Below are positions 8,156 through 15,936 of a DNA stretch of 64,000 nt, piece by piece. Both the position numbers and the translations under genes were made by a program. Within the stretch, counting starts at the first letter, position 1. Every line of letters begins with the position of its first letter. This DNA is from Rhizobium anhuiense (lineage in GTDB: Bacteria; Pseudomonadota; Alphaproteobacteria; Rhizobiales; Rhizobiaceae): positions 1 through 64,000 of the forward strand of contig NZ_ML133537.1 in assembly GCF_003985145.1 (NCBI RefSeq), written 5' to 3'. Below the pieces are notes generated by a model. That model was not told the DNA's origin and ran no database searches. It was given only the letters and a program-made list of their open reading frames with translations.

Positions 8156-9046
8156 TTAACGGAGCGCCGCTGGAAGAAACGACTTGATCGAAATAAGGGG
8201 GTCCGCGATATCCCAGAATATCTTAGCTCCAAGCGTCGCCACGATCAGCCACCAAAGGGCTCTGTGCTTCAAAGGCTTGGTCCTTTGCTCGGATATCTCC
8301 ACGAGGGGAAAGGCCCACTTCGCATAGCTGAAGAGGATGCGGTAAATCCATATGGCGCAAAAGCCGATATAAAGATAGGCGGCACCGATCACGACGGGGC
8401 CCGCCTGGGAAAGGGCGCCATTGACGAAGGGGGCGAAAAACCAGCACGCATAGAGAGCAAGAGGGAGGCCAATCAGGACCAAAAAGAGATCGTAGATAAA
8501 TGAGCCGTGAAACCAAGTCCGGACCGGTCGCCGTCGGGCTATATTCCTGATAACGGCTTGTGTAACCCCTGCTTGCCATGCATCTCTGCTTCCCGACACG
8601 GCGACTTTAGTGGCATTTGGCGTTGGAGCAGAAATGACACTTGAGGCATCCAGTAGCGGTGGCTGCCGAAAATCCAAGATGACTTCGAACGCGTGTTCCG
8701 GCTTCACTCCTATGCTTTGCTGATAAGGAGTGATGTGAGACATGTATATAAACCGTATCAACGGGCCATCTGGATCGATATTTACAATCTCCGGGTCGAC
8801 ATCGTGTATGGCAACGTCGTTTTCGAACTCAACAGTTCCGAGAATCCTGAAGACATTGTTTCGGGCGTTCTGTTTGTAGGCCTCAAACTCTTCGAGGGAA
8901 TGCCCCTCTTGGCGCACCAAACGGCTCAACTCAATTTCACCCTGCTCAGCGACCAGAGCGTTGAGGTCTCTCCACATCCGTCGAATGCCTGGAAGGGTAA
9001 CCGCGGCAGAGCCTATTGGGATGTTCTTCGTGGTTACCGTCGCCAT
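8156..9046 (-). CDS. Unknown cargo protein with three C-terminal membrane segments
   Basis: A 296-residue protein starting MATVTTKNIPIG. An in-frame ATG twelve codons upstream is possible, and neither has a strong RBS. Residues 1-180 are soluble and mixed helix/strand; hydrophobic segments follow at about 183-205, 216-238 and 262-285. I recognise no domain. It is the gene next to the left att site of the element and lies downstream of the polymerase unit on the same strand, separated from it by a decayed exporter gene. A soluble sensor joined to a membrane module is a design also seen in defence proteins, but nothing here proves that role. Confidence 0.65.
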   Translation of the reverse strand: MATVTTKNIPIGSAAVTLPGIRRMWRDLNALVAEQGEIELSRLVRQEGHSLEEFEAYKQNARNNVFRILGTVEFENDVAIHDVDPEIVNIDPDGPLIRFIYMSHITPYQQSIGVKPEHAFEVILDFRQPPLLDASSVISAPTPNATKVAVSGSRDAWQAGVTQAVIRNIARRRPVRTWFHGSFIYDLFLVLIGLPLALYACWFFAPFVNGALSQAGPVVIGAAYLYIGFCAIWIYRILFSYAKWAFPLVEISEQRTKPLKHRALWWLIVATLGAKIFWDIADPLISIKSFLPAALR

Positions 9047-9167
9047 TTGTCGCCCATTGTTGAACCTCGGATAGATATACATCAGATCGCGCTCGGCATG
9101 GTTTGGGGCAGGACTGCAATCCACAAGTATTCTCAGAGGTAAAGGCGCGGACGTCCGCTGTTGCTGT

Positions 9168-9571
9168 CTAATCGTGACGCCAGACCTTGAATGCAGAAAG
9201 AACAAGGATCAATGACAAGACAGGCAGCAACACTTTCTCGTCAACAAGCCGAGAAGCAAGCTGCCAACAAAAGCCCCAACGATGGAGCCGAGAACCATTG
9301 CCAGCGCAAAGCCTCGGTTCTCCTTTGACGGCGAAAGCGCTACTCCGGCTATACCGAGCGAAGCCGACGATCATCGTTGGAAGGCTGATAGCAAGGGAAA
9401 GGCTTCCCGCCAGCGTGATGTTTACGCCAAAGAGAAGATCAGCGTCGGGGTTAGTAGCTCGCCTCCCGCGACCCCCATCAGGGCCGCTACGACGCCTATT
9501 GCAAAGCCAACTACAATATCCGCGACTCTCATTATGTCAGGGAACTGAATATGCGGGAGTAGTTGGCTTGG
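9168..9571 (-). pseudogene. Decayed TauE/SafE-family exporter, C-terminal half
   Basis: Three minus-strand frames must be joined to read one conserved protein: QFPDIMRVADIVVGFAIGVV and ALMGVAGGELLTPTLIF in the first frame (ATG near 9532), then GVNITLAGSLSLAISLP with ARYSRSSAF, then NRGFALAMVLGSIVGAFVGS, and finally KVLLPVLSLILVLSAFKVW up to the stop at 9168. This is the GxGGG-type second half of a TauE/SafE sulfite/anion exporter. At least three frameshifts, the first near 9437, and absence of the N-terminal half show that it is not functional. Confidence 0.75.
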
Positions 9572-9686
9572 CTAGTCTGTCGCCTTAGCCGGCGCTGACA
9601 CCAAATTTACCATTACGGGGCCTCCTATGAGTAGCCCTAAGGTTGATATAGGTATCTAGGTAGGTAGTCGTAGGTGTCTGCGGTTA

Positions 9687-9722
9687 GAGGGCCACCCCCA
9701 AGGGGAGCCCCCAACCATGGTA
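9687..9722 (-). terminator. Possible hairpin after the polymerase-like gene
   Basis: Just past the polymerase stop codon there is a C-run/G-run inverted repeat (CCCC-AA-GGGG with a further GGGAGCCCCC). It could form a hairpin on the minus-strand transcript, but no T-run follows. The remaining 9572-9686 shows only short TAGGTA-type repeats near 9651-9667. Confidence 0.25.
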
Positions 9723-9730
9723 GACCGAGG

Positions 9731-11026
9731 TCACCCAGAAGACACTGAGGAGACATCTACCAGTCCCGGAAAGCCGACATGGAAGGCGAACACGTCAACC
9801 ATGACCTGCCCAGCAGCCGCTGCTTTAGAATCAGCAACAAGTATCGCGTCGTGAATGGGCAGTGCCACTATACTCTGCGACTTTAAGCGAAGCAGCGTAT
9901 CGACCATGATCTGACTTTCTTGGAATTGCACACGATGTCCGACTCCCTTGAAGAAGAGGTCGGCTATGGCCGGATGGTAGCGCATGATGGCATCGGTAAT
10001 GTCGCCTATGCTGGTACCTTTCGGGAATTTTGCTCCGGCCCCCCTTGGCATCCTGCTTAACGGTTTGTCGTGAAACACCATGGCACTGAAGACGATCTTT
10101 ATGCCCTTCCGGTATTGCTCGAAGCCGGGGACGGAGTAGAGGTCGGTCATCTCGGGCACAGCGCCAACCATACCGTAAAGCTGCCTCGGCCCCATCTGAG
10201 CATAGTCCAGTTCGACTATCGCCTCCCCGTCAATTACCAATCGGTCAAAGCGGTCGTCCTTACCCATCACTTGCCAGAAGCCGCCAAACAGACGACCACC
10301 GCACCTGAAGTCTCCCCGAGTGAAGATACGGCGCAAGGTTCTCTCGGCGGTGTCGGGAATCGAATTGGTGTCGCCCCGCAAAGTGCCGTAATCCAGGTCG
10401 GCGGTCCGCAGCCAGTCGTTGATCTCCCGCATCTCGTGCCGGAAGCGGCTCGTGTCCATCGTGTCCTTGTAGTCGATAACCTGCGCTTCATCCCAGAAGT
10501 CCACCTTCTCGCTCTTCAGGATGATCTGTTCGGCGCCACAGGCATAGCCGAGGTCCGCGAAGGTCACATTCAAGTCGACCATACGCCCAACCAGACGCGG
10601 CCCCGGACGAATGGTCGTGCGCCGGGCACCATGTCGGCCATCGCCGTCGCCAACCTCTTGGAGGAGCCACCCGAGCCCCGTGGCGGCAAGCCTGTCGAGA
10701 ACGGCGGGGAAGGTCTTTCCGTAGGCCCTTGCCCGGTATCTGTTCCGATGCCTGAGGACGGCATTCGAGCGCGTGACGTAGATGCTGCACGGACGACGGT
10801 AGAGTTTGTGGTGCATCAGGTCGCAGAGGATAGCTTCCACGGTCAGCCAGAAGGTCTCCAAGTCGTGCGGCTTCCGTGTGCGCTTGCGGAGCCCATGGAG
10901 CTCCTCGTAGCGCTGAATGTCCGCTACGGCTTCCGTAAGGATTGCTTTGGACGCTTTGGTCTTGGCGAAACGCCACGGGCAGAATGGACTATCTGTGGGC
11001 TTAGTAGAAGGTACGGCCCCAGTCAT
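9731..11026 (-). CDS. Compact family-A DNA polymerase-like protein
   Basis: A 431-residue protein. The C-terminal 160 residues carry, in order and at sensible spacing, motifs like those of the PolA palm and fingers: motif A VELDYAQMGPRQ (Asp274, Arg281; PolA has DYSQIELR), motif B YRKGIKIVFSAMVF (Arg306, Lys310, aromatic Phe318 with the R-x3-K-x7-Y/F spacing of the O-helix) and motif C ALPIHDAILVAD (His392, Asp393; PolA has VHDE). Both metal-binding Asp are present; the motif C Glu is Ala. Gaps between motifs are shorter than in Pol I, and no exonuclease domain is recognisable in the 270-residue N-terminal part. Its start overlaps the stop of the zinc-finger gene (ATGA). Probably replicates or repairs the element. 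Confidence 0.6.
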   Translation of the reverse strand: MTGAVPSTKPTDSPFCPWRFAKTKASKAILTEAVADIQRYEELHGLRKRTRKPHDLETFWLTVEAILCDLMHHKLYRRPCSIYVTRSNAVLRHRNRYRARAYGKTFPAVLDRLAATGLGWLLQEVGDGDGRHGARRTTIRPGPRLVGRMVDLNVTFADLGYACGAEQIILKSEKVDFWDEAQVIDYKDTMDTSRFRHEMREINDWLRTADLDYGTLRGDTNSIPDTAERTLRRIFTRGDFRCGGRLFGGFWQVMGKDDRFDRLVIDGEAIVELDYAQMGPRQLYGMVGAVPEMTDLYSVPGFEQYRKGIKIVFSAMVFHDKPLSRMPRGAGAKFPKGTSIGDITDAIMRYHPAIADLFFKGVGHRVQFQESQIMVDTLLRLKSQSIVALPIHDAILVADSKAAAAGQVMVDVFAFHVGFPGLVDVSSVSSG

Positions 11027-11703
11027 GCCTCGCCCCCTGTCTGCTCTGGACCAAGGATGGCGTCACGCTCCGCGCTGGCTTTCTGTCTGGCTATCGCTAA
11101 GGCTCTCGCCTTGCGACGGGCGATCTCCATGCCGTACAAGACAAGCTTGGTTTCTTCGATGATCGACCACAGAGCGCGTATGGTCCTCGGTGGTATCTCT
11201 CGGTAGACACTCCGCGTGAGGCCATTCACTGACCACTTGTATGCCGCCTCTCGGGGATTAAGCCTGAGAAGCATGCGCACGGTCTGAAAGCGGAAGCCTT
11301 CATCATACTTCCAACGGCGCTGGTCGTATTCGTACCAGAACCCCATAGCCATCAGGAGGCAGCATATGGTCTTGCTATCGGCTTCCCAAGACAAAGAGAC
11401 GATAGCCTGGGCGGCCTGAAGCTCATGCACGTTGAACGAAACGCCGCGTGTGGTCCCGTCGATGTGAGCCTTGGCCTTCGCCACGGTGCGGCTCCAGATG
11501 TCGTCTATGATGTCGTTAGCGTTCGAGGCTGACACTGTCTTCAAATAGCTTTCGATCTCCTTCAGGTATTGTTTCAGGTCGGATTTCTTCACGCCGGTCT
11601 GCTGAGGATGACCATGGCGGGCTTTGGTTCTCTTATGGCGCTCGCAGTAGGAGCTGAAGCCGTTGGTCTGCGTGGAGCAGCCACCAGCCTTGCAGGTTTT
11701 CAT
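11023..11703 (-). CDS. Zinc-finger protein co-encoded with the polymerase-like gene
   Basis: A 226-residue protein. Residues 4-33 show C4-x4-C9-x10-C20-x2-H23 followed by HGHP, the small zinc-binding module often found at the N-terminus of phage HNH and homing endonucleases, but I see no HNH catalytic motif after it. The rest is helical, with a KQYLKEIESYLKT segment and a basic C-terminal region (RRKARALAIARQ). The stop codon overlaps the polymerase start by four bases, so the two are translated as a pair. DNA binding is likely; primase, origin recognition or nuclease functions are all open. Confidence 0.65.
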   Translation of the reverse strand: MKTCKAGGCSTQTNGFSSYCERHKRTKARHGHPQQTGVKKSDLKQYLKEIESYLKTVSASNANDIIDDIWSRTVAKAKAHIDGTTRGVSFNVHELQAAQAIVSLSWEADSKTICCLLMAMGFWYEYDQRRWKYDEGFRFQTVRMLLRLNPREAAYKWSVNGLTRSVYREIPPRTIRALWSIIEETKLVLYGMEIARRKARALAIARQKASAERDAILGPEQTGGEA

Positions 11704-11765
11704 TAGGATTGATGATCTCGTATTGGGATTAGGTCGTGGCAGAGGAGCGGCTAGCTCGCACTGTT

Positions 11766-11783
11766 CATGCAGCAGACTGCATG
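11766..11783. promoter_or_regulatory. Inverted repeat upstream of the zinc-finger/polymerase operon
   Basis: CATGCAG-CAGA-CTGCATG, a perfect 7-bp inverted repeat with a 4-base spacer, 63 bp upstream of the operon's first ATG. Candidate operator or origin-binding site. The rest of 11704-12240 holds no gene that I can support; 12090-12250 is visibly AT-richer than the surroundings and could carry the operon promoter or a replication origin. Confidence 0.35.
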
Positions 11784-12240
11784 GCCGAAACCGTACCTGG
11801 ACCCTGAGGCACGGGGGCGGGACTTATTTGAGCAGTGTCGATGATCTATGATTTCATGTCGTGTGGCTTTGGTTGCCTTGGCGGTGCATCTCAGGGGGCT
11901 TGGGTTGCGTCCCTGCCAGTCCCTCACCGCTCGGTTCAACGTGCCGGCCACCTGCCGTCCCGCCTTGCCACTGCTTACGGCCATTCGACCGTTCCCGATT
12001 TAGTGCTTTGGTTCCGCTCTACGGGCCGATGTCGGTTCCCTGCGCCGGGGTGGTGTCCCCAGACCGTTAGGCGAGGGGAATATGCTCCACGGTACATGTT
12101 TCGTCAATGGAAATTATTATGTTGAAACAGTTACTTAGCCGATAGTGTAGACACACAAGACATTTGTTCTGGTGGTGGATCGAACAAATTCAGGGGCTTG
12201 CTGTTGTCATGGGAAAGAAACTGTCGCGTAGATTGGGAGA

Positions 12241-12280
12241 ATAAAAACAATCAGAGAGGCCAAACCGGGGTCAACCTCTC
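12241..12280 (-). terminator. Rho-independent terminator of the serine recombinase gene
   Basis: On the minus strand GAGAGG (12280-12275) pairs with CCTCTC (12259-12254), enclosing further pairing, and is followed by TGATTGTTTTTATT. It starts two bases after the recombinase stop codon. Confidence 0.7.
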
Positions 12281-12282
12281 GC

Positions 12283-12975
12283 CTACTTCTGTCCCCGTGC
12301 AATCATCCGGGACACCTGCGTTGCGGTCCAAGCCCCGCCTCGGGAAGTGTGTACGCCCATGCTGGTGAGGGTTTCCGCTATTGCGCTCAGGGTTTGATCT
12401 GCCGCCCTTAGTGGCCCGACAATCTTCATGACCTTTGCCGCCTCTGCATCAGCCTTCTGCTGGATTGCTGCGTTGCGCTTCATCGTTTTGTCTCGGAGAC
12501 CACCGATCTGCTTCGAGTAGGTGGGGTCTACCTTCCGCTTCGCTGCGTGAGTGATCTTGGCAGCAGCCAGCGCCGCTTTCGTCCGCGCTGAGATGAACTC
12601 CCGCTCCTGCTCGGCCAGCGCCGCGTAGATATGGAGCTGAAACTTGTCGGCCTGAGGCATCTGCGCCACCCGCAGCTTTACCTTCTTGTCATCCATAAGG
12701 GTTGCAATGAATGCGACCTTGCGGCTGAGGCGGTCAAGCTTCGCAACCAAAAGCTCCGCGCCGGTCTTCCGAACAAGGGCCAACGCCTTGGCGAGCTCAG
12801 GCCTGTCATTGTCAGAACCGGATTGGACGTCCTGAAACTCTCCAGCCACCTCGAAAGGCACCTCCGAGAATTGCTCAAGGAAGATGTCGATATCGCGTTG
12901 CTGCGCATCTAGGCCGTGACCGCTCTTACCCTGATCCTCGGTGCTAACACGCTTGTAGATGACGTACTGCTTCAT
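12283..12975 (-). CDS. Serine recombinase (resolvase/invertase family)
   Basis: A 230-residue small serine recombinase. N-terminal catalytic domain: YKRVST with nucleophile Ser11, LDAQQRDI, a KLDRLSR motif with the conserved arginines, and ALAEQEREFISARTKAALAA leading into the long E helix. The C-terminal end (AIAETLTSMGVHTSRGGAWT, then ATQVSRMI) is a helix-turn-helix. Such enzymes resolve dimers, invert DNA or move elements. RBS GGAGA precedes the ATG. It is the second site-specific recombinase of the element besides the tyrosine integrase; dimer resolution or inversion is a reasonable guess. Confidence 0.9.
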   Translation of the reverse strand: MKQYVIYKRVSTEDQGKSGHGLDAQQRDIDIFLEQFSEVPFEVAGEFQDVQSGSDNDRPELAKALALVRKTGAELLVAKLDRLSRKVAFIATLMDDKKVKLRVAQMPQADKFQLHIYAALAEQEREFISARTKAALAAAKITHAAKRKVDPTYSKQIGGLRDKTMKRNAAIQQKADAEAAKVMKIVGPLRAADQTLSAIAETLTSMGVHTSRGGAWTATQVSRMIARGQK

Positions 12976-13016
12976 GATTGGTTCTCCTCGTTGAAGGGAG
13001 CATGTCAGGGCAATTG

Positions 13017-13043
13017 TCTAATGTCAACGAACGTTGTGTTAGA
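13017..13043. promoter_or_regulatory. Imperfect inverted repeat upstream of the serine recombinase
   Basis: TCTAA...CAACG and CGTTG...TTAGA arms form an imperfect inverted repeat 42 bp upstream of the recombinase ATG; candidate operator or crossover site. A 51-codon plus-strand frame (13021-13176, MSTNVVLDKYNDFSN...) begins inside it but lacks a good RBS. The rest of 13177-13503 shows no gene that I can support. Confidence 0.3.
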
Positions 13044-13503
13044 TAAATACAATGATTTCAGCAACGACATCAAGATGACCCCAAACGCCAACGCCGCTCC
13101 GGTCCGGATACCGCGCGAATCTACCGGGCTACGCAGCTCGCGACAAATACCACCGCAGCGCCCCGGTCCCGACTGAAGAAATCGAGGGTAGGCCGGGGGA
13201 AGACCGTGGGTTCATCTCTAATGATGCCGCCTCAAACTTTTTCGCCAAAAATATTCCGGCCCCTTTGCGGACTCAGGTTGTAAGGTGTCGACTAGTCCTG
13301 CATCGTTGCGTCGCTGAAAGGGAGACGCATGTGGCAGAGGACTGGTTGGAAGTTGCTCGGGAGAGCGAGTGTAGGGTGAGGGGGGCGCGAAGGGCGCGAC
13401 AGGTACCTGAGAAACTGCGTGAGATTACCACGAGGCGCTGGCTTTCGGTGCCGGTGCCCCGCTTTTCGGCCCCTCGTAGGACCACGGGTGGACGAGGTCG
13501 AGT

Positions 13504-14154
13504 ATGAAGAGTGCTGACCCCGAGACAGACAAAATTATCGGAAACTTCACGATGCGGCAGTTGGCCGAGCTTGTGGAGGCTCATGAACGCTACAACAGGT
13601 GGAATTTCCAATATCCCCATCCGCTCACCGAGGGTGTCACTATCTACTATACCTTTGATAGTGAAGATGGCTGGAAACAGTGGAAAGAATTTCAACGCAC
13701 GAAGGGAGGTGCGAAGATTTGGGGATTTACCCTTGTGTGGGAACAAACACGGGGTGATACCTATGACTTTATAAAGATGGAGAAACGGGCAACTTCATCA
13801 ACAGCCTACAAGATGTCGAAATTGCTCCCTGGGTTTGATGAGGTCAAGTACAAGCTTGCAGGCTGCTGGCCCTCCACAGGTTCCAACCCGGCTCAGGCAG
13901 CAGCAGATGTTGAAGCGCTCGATATCCTCTACAGAACCTTAGACAAGACATCTTCAAGTCTCAGCAACTGGTTGAGCTCGACATTCGCCGGGCTTGCAGT
14001 TTGTGGGAATTGTAGGCACGAAACCACTTTCCCATCCCCCGCGCTACGACACTTCCACGAAAGAGGTTTGACCGTAGAAGGTCTCAAAAGTCGGCTGCGG
14101 TGCGAGCGTTGTGGCAAAAAGAACGCCCTGCTTCTTCCAGTCACCCTGGAATAA
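13504..14154 (+). CDS. Zinc-ribbon protein of unknown function (element cargo)
   Basis: A 216-residue protein, the only clear plus-strand gene of the element. Residues 12-160 are a mixed, tryptophan-rich domain that I do not recognise; the C-terminal 50 residues carry CGNC (167-170) and CERC (200-203), a rubredoxin-like zinc ribbon, followed by a hydrophobic tail. It is convergent with the integrase gene, with 76 bp between them. Being expressed apart from the replication genes, it is a candidate cargo or regulatory gene. Confidence 0.65.
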   Translation: MKSADPETDKIIGNFTMRQLAELVEAHERYNRWNFQYPHPLTEGVTIYYTFDSEDGWKQWKEFQRTKGGAKIWGFTLVWEQTRGDTYDFIKMEKRATSSTAYKMSKLLPGFDEVKYKLAGCWPSTGSNPAQAAADVEALDILYRTLDKTSSSLSNWLSSTFAGLAVCGNCRHETTFPSPALRHFHERGLTVEGLKSRLRCERCGKKNALLLPVTLE

Positions 14155-14230
14155 ATTACCGGGGGCTCGGCTGTCTCTGCGCCGTCTGTCCTCGCGCCGG
14201 CCTGTGCTATCGAGTCGTGCGACGGAAGAA

Positions 14231-15832
14231 CTACAAGGGTGGCTTCACCTCGTACCGCGGAAACTTCGCAATGGCTGCTGCCTTTGCCTCCAACGAAGCC
14301 ACACCGTAGTCGTCACCTTCAGCCCCCGGCTCATGACCTGTGATGGAAAAGCGGACATCCCTGGATATATCCAGGTTGCGGCCTATCGTCATGAAACGAT
14401 GTCGCCAACCATGATTCGGCTGCACCTCAGGATCGTTTACGATCTCCCGAACGAAATCGGTAACGCGGTTCTTGGTGGTTCGCCATGCGCCCCTCTGCGC
14501 CTCCTCTGTAGAGCCGAAAACCTTCATGAAGAGGTAGCCCTCAGGCGCTTTTGCGATGAAGTCGAGGAAGCCTTGGTCAACAAGGTGTTGGTGGAGCGGC
14601 ACGTCGCGGTAATCACCATCTTTAACTGTGCCCGCCTCAGGGGTTATTCTCATGATCCACAGGCCGTCCTCCTTTCGGAAATCTTGCTTTCGGAGCTGCG
14701 ACACCTCCCCGACACGGGCACCGGAATACGCACAAAGCCACGGGACCCACCGCCTTGCGTTAGAGAGGTGCGTGGAACCCTTGCCGGTCCTTGTGTGATG
14801 ATACGCATGAGAAAGGATGGCTACGGCTTCTTTGTCTGAGAACCCGGGGTCTCTGGTCCGCTTCTTCTTCACCTTGGCGACCTTCACGCCCATAGCAGGA
14901 TTGTGGCTGACCTTCCGATTGGCGATGCCCCAAGCAAACAACTGTCGTATGCCTGATATGTCTCCGCCACCAATCGTCTTAAGACTGACGCCCTGGGAAA
15001 GCCGATGATCCTTAAATGCGAGTATGTCATCCTGCGTCACCGCCCGTGCATCGTCGTGACCAAGGAACTCAGAGAGCTGCTGCGCTACACGTTCATATGC
15101 TTCGTGGGTACTGACAGCTCGCCCTGCCGCCTTGGCCTCGCGCCACCACCCTACCACCAATCCGGTTATGGTCTGGGAGCCCTGCGGTAGGGGTTTAGCT
15201 GCCTTTGCTTCTCTAGTCAGCTCTAGGGCGGGGAAGCGCTGCTCAACTATGTCGGGGCTGTAATCCCCTCCGGCGTTGCGACCGAGTCGGGCCGATGCAT
15301 CAACGATAGCCCTGCCAGCGGCCTCTATCAGGGCGGAACGGCTTTCGGTGTCTACGACGAGATGGTGCTTCGCTAGGATTTGATCGACTGTCGGGCCGAA
15401 CCATTGTTCTTTGGTCTCAGCGCCACCTTCCATAGCTTCCGTATGAAGCCTATCGATCTCTTTCCAAATTAATGGTTTGCCGGGATCATCCTCGAATAGG
15501 CCCACCGGCTCTCGATAAGCTTCACCGGCTAGTGCGGCGATCTGCTTCTGTGTAAGGCGCTTCGGTCCTTCCCGGAGGGCTTGCCAAACGCTGTCAAGAT
15601 AAGCTGCGGCGACTGTATGCCGCTCTTTGGCTTCCTGTGGGTCACGGGTTCGAAGAGAGCAAGTTATCTCTGCTGCGTTTTCCCCAACCACCATGCGGCA
15701 GAGGCCGTCTCCGACAGGAATGGCCAGCGTCACGCCACCGGCCTTGGGGAGGACATCCTTGGGGATACGCTTCCGAAACTGAATAAACGTGGAGCCTTTG
15801 CGGCGCATTGGACAGGCCATTCTGATACGCAC
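14231..15832 (-). CDS. Tyrosine integrase of the tRNA-Leu element
   Basis: A 533-residue phage-type integrase. N-terminal part resembles the DUF6538-like start of proteobacterial integrases (RRKGSTFIQFRKRIP), followed by a SAM-like core-binding domain (about 220-310) and a catalytic domain with Arg373 in GARVGE, Lys404, H474-x2-R477 in HGWRHRF, His500 in ITGHEPG and Tyr509 in DDYG. The GTG at 15832 has GGGTGA six bases upstream; an ATG four codons later is an alternative. It lies 78 bp from the right att copy in tRNA-Leu, so it is the enzyme that most likely catalysed the insertion. Confidence 0.93.
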   Translation of the reverse strand: MRIRMACPMRRKGSTFIQFRKRIPKDVLPKAGGVTLAIPVGDGLCRMVVGENAAEITCSLRTRDPQEAKERHTVAAAYLDSVWQALREGPKRLTQKQIAALAGEAYREPVGLFEDDPGKPLIWKEIDRLHTEAMEGGAETKEQWFGPTVDQILAKHHLVVDTESRSALIEAAGRAIVDASARLGRNAGGDYSPDIVEQRFPALELTREAKAAKPLPQGSQTITGLVVGWWREAKAAGRAVSTHEAYERVAQQLSEFLGHDDARAVTQDDILAFKDHRLSQGVSLKTIGGGDISGIRQLFAWGIANRKVSHNPAMGVKVAKVKKKRTRDPGFSDKEAVAILSHAYHHTRTGKGSTHLSNARRWVPWLCAYSGARVGEVSQLRKQDFRKEDGLWIMRITPEAGTVKDGDYRDVPLHQHLVDQGFLDFIAKAPEGYLFMKVFGSTEEAQRGAWRTTKNRVTDFVREIVNDPEVQPNHGWRHRFMTIGRNLDISRDVRFSITGHEPGAEGDDYGVASLEAKAAAIAKFPRYEVKPPL

Positions 15833-15910
15833 TGTGTGTCACCCATGTGTAGCAGTGGGTGAGCGAAAGACCTATCAATATCAGGAAGTTGAACGCAATC
15901 AATACGTTCT

Positions 15911-15936
15911 GAATGGAATGGTGCCCAGAAGAGGAC
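15911..15936. repeat. Right attachment repeat (26 bp), inside tRNA-Leu 3' end
   Basis: Identical to 7957-7982. Bases 15919-15936 are the 3' end of tRNA-Leu with its CCA; 15911-15918 are downstream. Reconstitution of the tRNA end by the element copy keeps the gene intact. Confidence 0.9.

Larger units (their letters stand above)
7957..15936. mobile_element. Integrated element in tRNA-Leu(CAG) with integrase, recombinase and family-A-like polymerase
   Basis: An exact 26-bp repeat occurs at 7957-7982 and at 15911-15936. The right copy covers the last 18 bases (with CCA) of an intact tRNA-Leu gene plus 8 bases beyond it, and a tyrosine integrase gene lies just inside that end, pointing away from the tRNA. 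This is the classical layout of tRNA-targeted integration. Content: membrane protein, TauE/SafE relic, polymerase-like gene with overlapping zinc-finger gene, serine recombinase, zinc-ribbon protein, integrase. No structural phage, packaging, relaxase or type IV secretion genes were seen, so transfer would need a helper or a different route. Confidence 0.9.

Noticed and set aside
10070..11206. 378-codon plus-strand frame opposite the polymerase-like gene
   Set aside because: No RBS and low-complexity composition; the minus-strand frame has ordered catalytic motifs and a coupled upstream gene.
11751..11984. 77-codon minus-strand frame upstream of the zinc-finger gene
   Set aside because: No convincing RBS and an unstructured, Arg/Ser-rich translation; not enough to call a gene.
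13265..13507. 80-codon plus-strand frame before the zinc-ribbon gene
   Set aside because: Arginine-rich shadow-like composition and no RBS.
7957..15936. Complete prophage or integrative conjugative element
   Set aside because: No capsid, tail, terminase, lysis, relaxase or type IV secretion gene can be found in any frame.
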